64,000 nt of DNA from Fagopyrum homotropicum (lineage: Eukaryota; Streptophyta; Magnoliopsida; Caryophyllales; Polygonaceae). Below are positions 46,661 to 57,462 of the stretch, one piece after another; the stretch's first letter is position 1, and each line of letters opens with the position of its first letter. The translations under genes and the position numbers were made by a program. Where the stretch lies: NCBI GenBank assembly GCA_033239125.1, contig BSWB01000004.1, forward strand, positions 122,149,235-122,213,234. The letters are read 5' to 3'. The notes under the pieces were generated by a model. That model did no database searches. It was not told the DNA's origin and saw only the letters and a program-made list of their open reading frames with translations.

Positions 46661-46763
46661 CTTGGTCTAGAGCGAGCCGGTTACGGTTTGCTTTTGGGGC
46701 ACTTGCCCCCGTGTCTACTAACCACTCTACTTGAGTGACTTTTGCAGGTTCTTTCTTAGGTTT

Positions 46764-48560
46764 ATGCGAAGAACCCGCACTGGGAAGGAAATCGTTCCTT
46801 ACGATCCCGAACCAGAAAAGACATGCAAACGACGCTTAAGAGAAGCGAAGATGGCCAACCAAAACAATCGCGATCTTCAGGCCGAATTGAAGGAGGCGTT
46901 AGAGCTGCTACGCCTCAGCAGGGAAGAACTAAGGCAAGAGAAAGAAGAAACTCGCACCAGGACTAAAGCGATCGAAGCAGATATGGCTGCCTTACGAGAC
47001 CAATATCTACTTCGACCAAGGGAAGACCCAGTTCCCGATGCTGGACCGAGGCAGGTCCCAGTCGCTGACCCTCGACCGAGGTAGGTTCCAGTACCTGACG
47101 CCCCGGCCAAGATACTTCCACCTCGGATGCCAGTCCGAGGCGCTCTTTTTGCAGGAATCCTGCAAACCCTAGGTCAAAGGATGGACCCCAATCAACAACT
47201 GAGGCGTCCAGGAGTTAACCTAGGAGATCCAGCGGACCATGACTACGAACTTCGACCGCAAGTTCTTTCCATGATTCGCCAATGCCAGTTCGGAGGGCTA
47301 GAGAAGGAATCCCCACATCAACATCTTCAAAACTATGAGATCTTGATGGATACCTTCAGACCCTCAAGAATTGAAAACAACAACTACAAGCTAAGACCTT
47401 TTTACTTTTCTTTAAAAGATAGAGCTCTTACTTGGTATCAATCTCTTCCTCCAGGAAAAATTAGCACTTGGGAGGAGATGACTACGGAATTCTTGACTAA
47501 ATTCTTTACCCCTCTAAGACCGCTGAAATGAGAGGGAAGATCGATGCTTTCATTATGAAGGACAAGGAGAGCTTGTCCAAGTCATGGGAGAGGTTTAAGG
47601 ACATTCTTTTGGATTGCCCACATCATGGGATTCTAAAGATAGAGTTGTTGGAGATATACTTCAAGGGACTGGACGGAAGCACCCAGATCAACCTCCAACT
47701 ACTCTCGCCGGTACCTTTATGGACATGGCGATTGACGAAGCTTGGGACTTCATCGAGAAACAAGCTTTGCATATGGAGAAGTACACCCACCAAGGAACTG
47801 AAGGTGGAGTTAAAAGAGTCAACTTTCAAGAGACTCAACCTAACAACAATCAACTCACGTCTTTAAAGAATGACGTGAAGCAATTGAAGGAACTCTTGGT
47901 TGCTCAAACCAAGAAGGAAGATCAAGGACAAAGGAACAACAACAATGGATACCGTAACAACAACAACGGTTTCCGGAACAACAACTACAACAACAACAAC
48001 AATAGAGGATCCAATAGCAATAATTGGAGGGCGAATAACCAAAATTCTGGTAACAATCATTCTAACTCCAATTCTAACGATTCCTCTAATCCTTTCCTCT
48101 CTTCCCCTTCTTCTTCTTCTACTCCATTAAAGAGCCAGGGGCAAGGATCAAGTTTGTCTCAGCTGGAAAAGAAAGACGCAGTGCTGGAGGCTATCTTGAT
48201 CAAGCTTAGTGCTATGGAGACTTCTATGACTTCATTTTCGAAGGCCCAAAAGGCCTTTGAACAACAACTTGCTAGTAGGGCGAATGAAGCGCCAAGAGAT
48301 CCAGGGAAGCTTCCAACAAGGAAGGAAATCAACCCTAAGGGCCAGATCATGGCCATAACTACGAGGAGTGGACTGAAAACTGCAGATCCAGTGCCCCGGT
48401 CGGTGCCAGTACCGACGAAGACCACCTCGGTCCAGGTGCAGTCGAAGAACACTTCGGCCGAGATGCCAACCAAGGTGGAGCCACAGAAAGCGGAGGGGAA
48501 AACTGAAGTTTATGTTCCACCTCCAGCATACAAACCACCACTTCCATTCCCCCAGTCAAG
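46764..48560 (+). pseudogene. Gag of C2
   Basis: It starts MRRTRTGKEIVPYDPEPEK. A coiled-coil-like Glu/Arg-rich stretch is followed by a linker that encodes C motifs (47030-47110, with TAG at 47082-47084). The capsid gag domain follows (YEILMDTFRPS, LKDRALTWYQSLPPGKISTWEEM, FLTKFF). Frameshifts lie near 47515 and 47705. The Asn-rich region (47935-48110) lacks a zinc knuckle, as in D. The MAITTRSG linker carries further C motifs at about 48392-48472. Confidence 0.86.
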
Positions 48561-49242
48561 GGCCAGAGCACATCTAGACAAGCACTTTGGTAAGTTCCTT
48601 GACTTGATGAATAAACTACACATATACATTCCTTTCCTTGATGCTATTCTAGGGATGCCCGCCTATGGGAAGTTCTTGAAAGAACTTTTATCAAGGAAGA
48701 GGAAACTGGAAGACTTTGGTGAAGTTAGGATGACATCTAAATCCTCGGAGCTTATCCAAATCATGAAAGAGAAGATGCCACCTAAGTTGAGAGATCCCGG
48801 CTCATTTTGCATTCCCATTCAAGTTGGGGATGTCACTTGTGAAGCCTTATGTGATCTAGGAGCCAGCGTGAGCATCATTCCACTGGAGCTATGTGTGAAG
48901 ATCGGACTTGGAGAGCCCAAGCCGGTCAAGATTCGATTGTACATGGCGGATCGCTCCATCACCCATCCCGTGGGAATTTTGGAAGACGTTCTGGTCAAGT
49001 TAGGTAACTTCTATTTACCAATAGACTTTGTTGTACTTGACATTCCCGCAGATTATCCAGTCCCTATTATTCTCGGGAGGCCATTTCTAGCAACTTCGGG
49101 TTGCAACGTGGATTGTAAGAACGCCAAGTTGAAATTCAACATTGGTGGCGATGAAGTGGAGTTCGCATTACTTGCAGCCATGAAAGGATAGCAGCTAAGC
49201 GATGATATCTTCAACATCTACGATGAAGAAGAATCAAGAGAA
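48561..49242 (+). pseudogene. Protease of C2 pol
   Basis: LCDLGASVSIIPLELC and ADYPVPIILGRPFLATSGC mark the aspartic protease. An in-frame TAG at 49189-49191 follows; the same frame then continues (LSDDIFNIYDEEESRELVSSIL). Confidence 0.88.
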
Positions 49243-50907
49243 TTGGTGAGCTCTATCCTTATTAACGATCCACTCGAAAAAGTTATTAGTTTCAGTTTAA
49301 TGGAGGAAGGTACAGATGCTTCTTGTGATGCAGATATACGGAGTTTAAAAGCACTGGAAGAAGATCCAGGAGCTAAAACTGAGAAGCTAATCCAGGAGAC
49401 GAAGATCTCCAGTTTCGGTTCCAGTTGCAGTGCCTCGACCGAGGCACTTCCTGGATTGAGCGAGGCGACCGAAGAACATCTCGGTCAATGCCTTTGCGCC
49501 TCGACCGAGGTCGATGGCGAGATGATGTCAACTGAGACTACTGATAATAACAAACTTCTTACTCCCTTCTCTGACATTCATCCTCAGTTGGTCGAACAAT
49601 CTATCCACCAACTTTCTGATAATAAAGGACTTTGGTATGCTGATATTGTGAATTATCTTGTTTGCCAGGAAATACCGCCCGGATTGACGTACTCTCAAAA
49701 GAAAAGATTCTTCAAAGAGGTACGCCATTACTACTGGGACGAGCTGCTGCTATTCAAGTGCGGGCCGGATGGGGTGCTTCGAAGATGCATTCCGGAAGAT
49801 GAAGTTAATAGCGTCATACGGCATTGTCATTCACTTCCTTGTGGAGGACATGCTAGCACCGATAAGACATGCGCTAAGGTATTACGTTCCGGTTTCTTTT
49901 GGCCTACATTATTTAAGGATGTACAATCATTTGTTGTCTCTTGTGATGCATGTCAAAGAACAGGAAATTTATCAAGGAGGAACGAGATGCCACTTAATAA
50001 CATTCAATAGGTGGAAATCTTTGATGTATGGGGGATAGACTTCATGGGACCTTTCCCATCCTCCGGAGGAAACCTCTATATTCTCCTTGCAGTTGACTAC
50101 GTCTCTAGATGGGTTAAAGTCATCGCTTCTCCCACTAATGACGCCAAGGTGGTTGTGAAGTTCTTAAACAGAACTATCTTTCCATGTTTTGGAACTCCAC
50201 GCATCATCATCAGCGATGGAGGAACGCATTTCATCAACCGGAAGTTCAAGGCACTTCTATCGAAGTATGGGGTAACCCACAAGGTATCAACCCCTTATTA
50301 CCCTCAAACTAGTGGACAGGTCAAGATCTCAAATAGAGAAATCAAAGCAATTTTGGAGAAGACCGTCTCTAGGACGAGGAAGGATTGGTCCATGAAATTG
50401 GATGACGCTCTTTGGGCCTACAGGACCGCATTTAAGACTTCAATTGGTACCACCCCTTATAATTTGGTATATGGGAAGTCTTGTCATTTGCCCGTTGAAC
50501 TAGAACACAAGGCATATTGGGCGATCAAATGGTTGAACTTCGACATTAAGGAGGCCGGCGAGAAGCGGCTATTGGATATCAACGAGCTGGAGGAGCTGCG
50601 TTTGAACGCTTATGAGAATGCCAAAATCTATAAAGAGAGGACGAAGAAATGGCATGACAAGCGTATCATCCCAAAGGAGCTTAACGAAGGAGACTTAGTT
50701 CTACTCTTCAACTCCCGCCTCTGCCTCTTTCCAAGTAAGTTGAAATCTAGATGGACCGGACCTTATGTTGTGAAACATGTTTTTCCTCATGGTGCAGTAG
50801 AGATATGGGGCGAAACAAGCGGTAGCTTCAAGGTCAATGGTCATAGACTCAAGAAATACAAACCGGAAATTCCGGTTGAGGAGGTTGCACCAATATACCT
50901 CGTTTGA
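49243..50907 (+). pseudogene. PR-INT fusion of C2: linker joined directly to integrase
   Basis: The PR-RT linker (SFSLMEEGTDASCDADIRSLKALEED) runs through two in-frame C palindromes (49433-49444 and 49499-49510). It then goes straight into the post-RNase H segment (LWYADIVNYLVCQEIPPGL) and the HHCC finger, with no RT or RNase H and no frame change. The integrase is otherwise full: VWGIDFMGPFP, ISDGGTHF, SGQVKISN (Glu of the catalytic triad changed to Lys), GPYVVKHVFPHGAVEIW. A TAG at 50008-50010 precedes the core. The gene ends 50905-50907. Confidence 0.88.
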
Positions 50908-51734
50908 GACGCATTATGGTCCAGCTAGCGACCTTAAACCAAGCGCTTCTTGGGAGGCAACCCAAGATATTGCTTTCTTTTCCCTTTTTTCTAGTCTAGC
51001 TTAGATAGTTTTGCTTTTGCTTTGCTTTGTTTTTGTTTTTGGCATTCTAGACAGACAATAGGTGACATCTAAGGAAGGAGTACAAACCAGGAGCATAACT
51101 GGAAGGACAGAAGTTCGAAAATTTGAGAAGACGAAGTTTGGCTGAGGCACATCTCGGTTGCTGTCAGAGCACCTCGACCAAGATGATTCTTGAGCAACCG
51201 AGGCGACTAGAGTTTCTGAAGAGCCACCTCGGTCTGTACCACCTCGGTCCAGTCGAGACCACCTTGACCGAGGTGACAGCAGTTCCAGAAAGGGTATAAA
51301 AGGGGGATTAATTTTCTCTCTCTTCTGTTTTACCCTTCCTTGACCGCGGCGCTCCCTTTCACCTCACCCTTCGATTCTTGCTTGTTTTCGAAGATTTTTG
51401 CTTCCAAACTGCGATTAAAGCGTAGAGGATCAAGCTGCAAGTGCGAATCTGCAAAGAAATCGAACCGAAACGGCCGAACGAGGTAAAAGTGAACAAAACC
51501 CTAACCTCGCTGTTTTTGCTTCGATTTGGGCTTGGATTGCCTTGCATTTGCTGAGAAACAGATTAAGTATCCCATAGGAACCAATTGTAGTGATTTTGGG
51601 GGAAAAGAACTGGTTTTTTTGAGAGATTAGATCGCACAGTTTTTCGCCTCGGTCCAGACGTGTTGTGCCTCGGCCGAGGTGTTCTTCAGTGTTGTCAGAC
51701 CGACCGAGGTGACATGACAGAAAGAGTTTTGAAA
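50908..51734 (+). promoter_or_regulatory. Post-pol hairpin and C-motif spacer of C2
   Basis: H1 at 50939-50964. C motifs at 51140-51275 (ACCTCGGTC, CTTGACCGAGGTGAC) and at 51645-51713 (CCTCGGCCGAGG at about 51668, GACCGACCGAGGTG at about 51699), ending next to the ATHILA start. No gene is seen. Confidence 0.65.
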
Positions 51735-53150
51735 ATGAGTTCTGACAGACGGCTTTCCATTAGGGATAGATCCTCCCCTTCCCCTTCCTCTTCTTCTTCT
51801 AGACCTTATCGACCGGTGATCCACGAGCGACACCGAGTTGATTATGACCGTATAGCAGCCCGTCCAGTGATAGCACCTCGCTTCCTGAACGTTTTAGCCT
51901 TTGACTGTCTCCATGTGGATGGAGACCTTAGACGTATGATATCGACGGTAGGACTGGATCAGTTTATTGAGATCCGTGCACCTGCCTATCTGGAGCCCAC
52001 CCTAGAGTTTGTTAGCTCCTTCACCTACCTCCCCACAGAGCGTTCTGTGAAGTACCGGTTGATGAACCGGAACTTCTTAGTTCCATTAGAGTACTGGAGG
52101 GACATTTTTGGTTTCCCAGCCCCGACTGTTGTAGACTTCCCTTCCCGGACTGTAGTTAGGGAGTTTTGGGGACAGATTGCTCATGTAGTTGAGCACGCAG
52201 ACAGGTTGCGCCCTGAAGACTCCAGGGAGAAGGTTATTTTTCACCTAGCTTTTAGGTTAGTCCACCGCATCTTTAGTGAGACACTTCTGGCGCGTATTGA
52301 GACGCCCCAGAAGGTCCGACAGGGGGAGATTTTTAGCCTATATTGCATGGTGACTGGAGGGATCCCCGACTTTGGCTTGATGTTGGCAAAGGACCTGCAC
52401 AAGATCAAGGCCAAGGCGAAGGGGGACATCTGCTGCGGAGGGATTGTGACCCACATCGCCAGCTATCAGGACATGGACCTCAGCGCTTGCACTATGGTGG
52501 CGGCTGCCAAGCCGCTAGGTCTGCAGGAGATGATTACTCGGCGGATTCTGGTTCCCCGAGGACTGACTATACCATATGTGGCTATGCCATAGGAGTTGAT
52601 TGCACCGCAGGGGATCAGATGGTCACCCCAGTTCTTTGACCCTCACTACTGGAAGACCGCTTGGGCCCCACTGATGGAGGATTATAGAGAGGCAGCAGCT
52701 GCACTAGCCGAGGAGGAGGAGGTAGATGAGGAGACTGCTGATGACAGGGATGATGGAGTTCCGATGGATACAGGGACAGATACTGTTGGGACGAGTGCGC
52801 CGGTTATTGATCTCGATGATGATGATACTGAGCCTGCACCAGCTGCATCACCAGTGAGACCTGCTAGGCGTAGGGCACGCCGACACAGAGATTCATAGGC
52901 TCACCGTCGGATCGATGATTTGACGGATCAGATGATCGACTCTTATGCTGCCCTTACTATGGACATGCATGAGAGATTTGCTGCCCAGCACCGACAGATC
53001 GACAGTTGGACTCATCAGATGCTAGAGGGACAGCACTATCAGCGCAGGATGATGGAGATCCAGTTTCAGCACACTATGGGTTATCCATTTGACCCATCCC
53101 AGTATCCATATGTGCCACCACCACCACCACCACCGGATCAGGATTATTGA
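51735..53150 (+). pseudogene. ATHILA-type gene of C2 (two in-frame stops)
   Basis: Start at MSSDRRLS (51735), by analogy with A1 and D; an in-frame Met also lies at 51714. A Ser/Pro-rich linker is followed by the conserved region (FLNVLAFDCLHVDGDLRRMI, VKYRLMNRNF, LLARIETPQKVRQGEIFSLYCM, GDICCGGIVTHIASYQ). TAG at 52590-52592 lies at a Trp conserved in A1 and D. A strongly acidic segment (52690-52830) and an Arg-rich segment (52860-52900) follow, with another TAG near 52898. The Pro-rich end closes at 53148-53150. It is otherwise in one frame throughout. Confidence 0.85.
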
Positions 53151-54591
53151 GAGCTGCAGGATTTTCTTTCTTATTTTTATGCAATTTAGCTTTATGTCCG
53201 GTGAGTATTTTATTTCCTTGGACTTATTTCGACCCACTGGGACAGTGTGTCCCAAGTATGGGGTATTTATGTATTATTTGACTCATGGATGTATGACTTG
53301 ACCTTCTAAGATATTTATGCTTCATTTTGCTTCTATTTGTTTATCTGAGACTGCATGCATACATACAGGTTATTTGATTGAGAAAAACGTCGAAAAACTG
53401 GTTTTTAAAAAAAAAAAATTTGACCTCGACCGGGGCAGTTCTGGCCGAACGAGGTATTTCACCTCGGTTGACCTAAGAACACCTCGATCGAGGTGGGTTA
53501 ACTGAGAGTTTTCGAAACGATTTTTGTGCTTCTTATCTGGATATGATCTCAGTGAAGATCTTGTTTGCCGACTGGTTTTGAAATCTTTATATGTTTGAAA
53601 GGTTTTATGATATGTTTAAGTTGCTAAATGCTTTGTTTGAAATTTTTGGCATGTTTAATACTTTATTTTTATCCAAATTATGTTAAATTTGAAGGTTGAC
53701 ACCGCAAGATAAGTTCTCTCACTTTCTTCTTGGAAAGACCAAGGCGATTCATTCTTCTCTCTTCTTCTTCTTGATCATGCTTAGCCCCTCATATACATTT
53801 TGCCTCCCTTTACCTATCCGGGAATTTGGAAGCAAGCGAAGTGGTGAAAGCAAGTGAAGTTAAAGTTGAGAAGTTGGCTGGAAGTGAAAGTGTTAGAAAG
53901 AAATAAATAGGTTTGGGGAAGTCAATCATGATGATGAGTAACTCGGCACCATTCACATAGCCGGGTGTTTGTGTCTTGTCAAAGTCGGATTGAGCGATAT
54001 TCCTAACGGGTCATGGTATGTGCATCAAGGGTTTGATGCATCTCAAGAAATTGATGATTGCTGATTTCCTAGGCTTCGGTTATTGTGCACCTCTGTCCAA
54101 GCATCACAAAAAGTAAAGTAAAAGAAAAAGTGTGAAATAAGCAAAGCTTATTGGTGGAAGATGTTGAAAGTCAAAGTGAAAGTGAAGTATATCCTTTTTC
54201 CGGATTCTAGCACCACATTACCTTACATACATCCCTACCCTACACGTTTCTTGACCTTTCTTTTGGGAAGCCCTTGAGACCTCGAGCTTGTTGATTGACT
54301 TAGTGGTTTAAACTGGATTATGCATGATTAATTTCGATAATTATGACTTATTATGCATTCTATGATTTTATGCAAAGATGAACAACTTTCTTATATTTAT
54401 AAAATGTTTTAATCATATTTTGATTTTTAAATTCCATGAAGTATTCTCTTAGAGTGATCTACGATTGTTGTACACCATAAAAATGTTTTGAAAGACTTTT
54501 CATTGATTTTCTTGACTTATAATCCATTCTACCTTGCCTTTTATATGCGGAACTTGCTTGGGGACAAGCAAGGGCTAAGTATGGGGTATTT
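53151..54591 (+). other. 3' untranslated region of C2
   Basis: Hairpin CACT/AGTG around GGGAC (53235-53247), AAGTATGGGG (53254-53263), C-motif cluster (53424-53500), conserved block (about 53915-54105), hairpin CTTGCTTGGGGACAAGCAAG (54553-54572) and PPT AAGTATGGGG (54577-54586). No gene. Confidence 0.75.
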
Positions 54592-56341
54592 TGATAGCAT
54601 GAATTATAGTCTATATTTTGGGGTTTGTTTGGACATTTTATCTTCAATAATCTGCATGTTTGTATGTATATTATGTGATTATATTACCATTTCATCTACC
54701 TTTGCGGGAATCGAGGTCTACACCTAGTTTTGTTATAATCGTAGGTAAATGGCACGTTTTGCATCAAAAAGGAGCAAAAGGAGCTATGGAGTCATTGGAG
54801 CTACATTCAGGAACATAAGGAAACATCCAAGAAGCAAAGCCATGGATTAGAGATTCACTTTGGACCAGATTTGAGAGATTTCACATTCAGTATCGTGACT
54901 CACCTCAGTTGACTACAGATTCACCTCGACCGAGGTGATCCAGAGAAGTCGACTCGACCGAGGCAAACACCTGGGACGCGACGAGAATATTTTATTCTTG
55001 GCTGAGATCTTTTATCTTTGAAAAGAGATCTTATATTTTTGGGTTTGGCTCCTGGAAGGAAGAAGATATGCTAGATCATATATTTTACCTATTTTTATGG
55101 GAGGAGATCTTTCTAAGATATCTTATCTTTGGAGAGTAATTTTCCTATAAAAAGGGTTGGATTTTCCACAAATCCACATCATGCTATACCACCGATCAGG
55201 GTTTATACACCGCAGCAGCCATACTCCAGTTGGGAGATTTGAAGAACCTTTTTGAAGGTTGAAGGAAGAAAGTCTAGAGGTTTTATAGCTTTTGAAGGGT
55301 TTTTGTAAGATTATCTTAGATTTCCTTCCTTGTTGTTTGTCTTGTTGGATTTCTATCCAAGGAACGCTTGTGTTTTATAATTGATTCAGTTATTGAAGCC
55401 TTTCTCTTAAGGTTTTCTTGTTCAATTATTCTCTTTCTTCCCATATACTTGATTAATACTTTCACGATGATGAGTAGCTAATCTCTTTGTGTGATTCTAG
55501 GGTGATTGGCTGAAGGTTGTGGGAAAAACAATGATAGAATGATCTTAATCACAGTAGGACCCTGAAAGTTCGAGTCTTTAACCTTAACCCTAAGCATCTC
55601 GCTCAGTCGATGAACATCTCGGCCGGGGTGGAATTTAGCTGACCGAGGTGACTTATCTGATCCGAAACTGAGAGTTAAGTGTTAGAGTTTGCCAAATCCT
55701 ATTCTTATTACACCTTTCCTGGTTCAATGCAAGCCTAGGATGAGACTTACCCGGTAATTCCTTTGTTTGTTTACCTAAGATCATAAGTGTAGGTAATAAA
55801 GGTTTATCCTTTATTGGGGTTTGAGTGTGCTTCCATCCCATCTTTGTGAGTTAGCCTGAGACTTACCTGGTAAAGGTTGATTCTATTCCCTTAGATGGCG
55901 TGTTAGTTTGAGGTTATAGTTCTTTATCTTAATTCCTTGAGACTTAACCGGTCATAGGAGTTACGGTTTGGGTTTAGTGAGTAGTGAGACTTACCCGGTG
56001 ATCTATTCCACTTTAGTAACACCTTTCCTATGCAAAAACCTCAGCTTTGTCCGCTTATCTTTAGATCTTGAGTTGGAACCACAACTAGATGCTTTAATCC
56101 CTAGAATTGCATATTTCCTTTATTGACTTTTATCATCTTTGATTGTTTTAATTGCTTGTGGTTAGTGATTGTCTTAAGCTTACCGTAATTGGACTTTGTT
56201 TCACTAAGTCCCTGTGATCGACCCCTGGAATGTCTTGCTTTTTACTACGATTGACCCGTACACTGCGGGTTCGCATCCTTGTTTTAAGCTTACATCTAGG
56301 GTTATAAATTTAAAGCTTGCACACACCGTTTGGAGCTAACA
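54592..56341 (+). repeat. 3' LTR of C2
   Basis: 1750 bp, almost identical to 44887-46636; TATAAAAA at 55146-55153. The end GAGCTAACA differs by one base from GAGCGAACA. Confidence 0.93.
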
Positions 56342-56346
56342 GTATA

Positions 56347-57462
56347 GATGAATTTGGAGATTTGTTTGGTTTCTCTTACTCTAAGGCAGGCACATTTGCG
56401 AGAGGAGTAAGCGCTAGCGCTTTTTGGGAAACTATTTCGGTGGGAGAATATGGAGGAGATAAGTGGAGACCCGGGAATTCAAAGGAGGCTAGTATGTACA
56501 ACCTCTCCTTTAAGGTAGTACATATGATCCTTAGTGAAAGCTTATTTGCTCGTACGGAGACCCCACGGAAACTCAAGGCTGATGAGCTCTTCATCTTATA
56601 TTGTATGACATGCACTACCGTCCCCGACATCACCTCCATGTTTGCTGACTATCTAAGAAAAATAGCCAACAAGGCAAAAGGTGACATTTGTGTTGGAGGC
56701 CTTGTCACTCATGTGGCTAAGGCATTTGAGTTAGACTTCTCGGGTTGCACTCTAGCTGAGAGTGCCCTTCCCTTAGGTTCACAGAGATTGGTTGTCCGAT
56801 AGGTTTTGATTCCTCGAGGGAGAGGAACCCTTCATGTGCCCATGCCATGGGCAAAGGATCCAAAGAAGAAGCCATCCGAGATTATTTGGAAGTCCGAATA
56901 CACTATTCGGAATAGGAGGAATTGGAAGGAAACGTTCGAATTGATGCTTGAGGAGATATCTCCTCCTATGTATTATGATGATGATGATGCAGGTGACGCT
57001 GAGGATGGGGAGGATGATGAGGATGGAGCACACCAGGGGAACATGCTTGAGTTCGAGAGTGACACTTATAGTGGTCACGCCACGGATGCCATGGACACCG
57101 ACACTCATGGTGCAGGACCTAGCAGGACTAGTAGAGGCACTGAGGAGACAGAGGATGACATGCAGCCACCTCGCCACTCTTTTGCACATGCCCCAGGCCA
57201 TGGACGAGGACGTCGACTTCCCCGCCACTTTAGAGACTTAGTCTCTAGCTTCCAGAGCCTCCGCACCGACTATCACGCTCTCCACACTGACTATGACACC
57301 TTGAACACTCAGTTCAGGGAGTACCGGCGGGAGACGAACGCTAGGCATTCCTCCTACGACGGCCAGATGAGAGACTTATACTACCATTAGTTCGGCCACT
57401 TCTATGATCCTAGTGCACTGATGTATCCGTATCCTCCACCACCACCACCGACCGAGGATTGA
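56347..57462 (+). pseudogene. ATHILA-type gene of D, 3' part
   Basis: Continues the frame cut at 44150: DEFGDLFGFSYSKAGTF, SLFARTETPRKLKADELFILYCM, GDICVGGLVTHVAKAF. TAG at 56800-56802, then PMPWAKDPKKK, a long acidic segment (56975-57060) and a heptad-like C-terminal stretch (FQSLRTDYHALHTDYDTL). TAG at 57388-57390 and a Pro-rich end with TGA at 57460-57462. Confidence 0.87.

Larger units (their letters stand above)
44151..56341 (+). mobile_element. Athila-type element C2, three-LTR tandem form
   Basis: TSD GTATA at 44146-44150 and 56342-56346 marks the outer ends. From left: 71 bp of LTR start (44151-44221), a C-type 3' UTR with hairpin and PPT (44222-44886), a full LTR (44887-46636), PBS, gag-PR-INT without RT/RNase H, H1, motif spacer, ATHILA gene, 3' UTR and a full LTR (54592-56341). 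The leftmost part is the remnant of a second internal copy, so the insertion is a reduced LTR-internal-LTR-internal-LTR tandem. Confidence 0.9.

Noticed and set aside
47935..48110. Asn-rich repeats in C2 gag as a microsatellite
   Set aside because: They keep the reading frame and correspond to the Asn-rich linker of D gag (38320-38400), so they are part of Gag.
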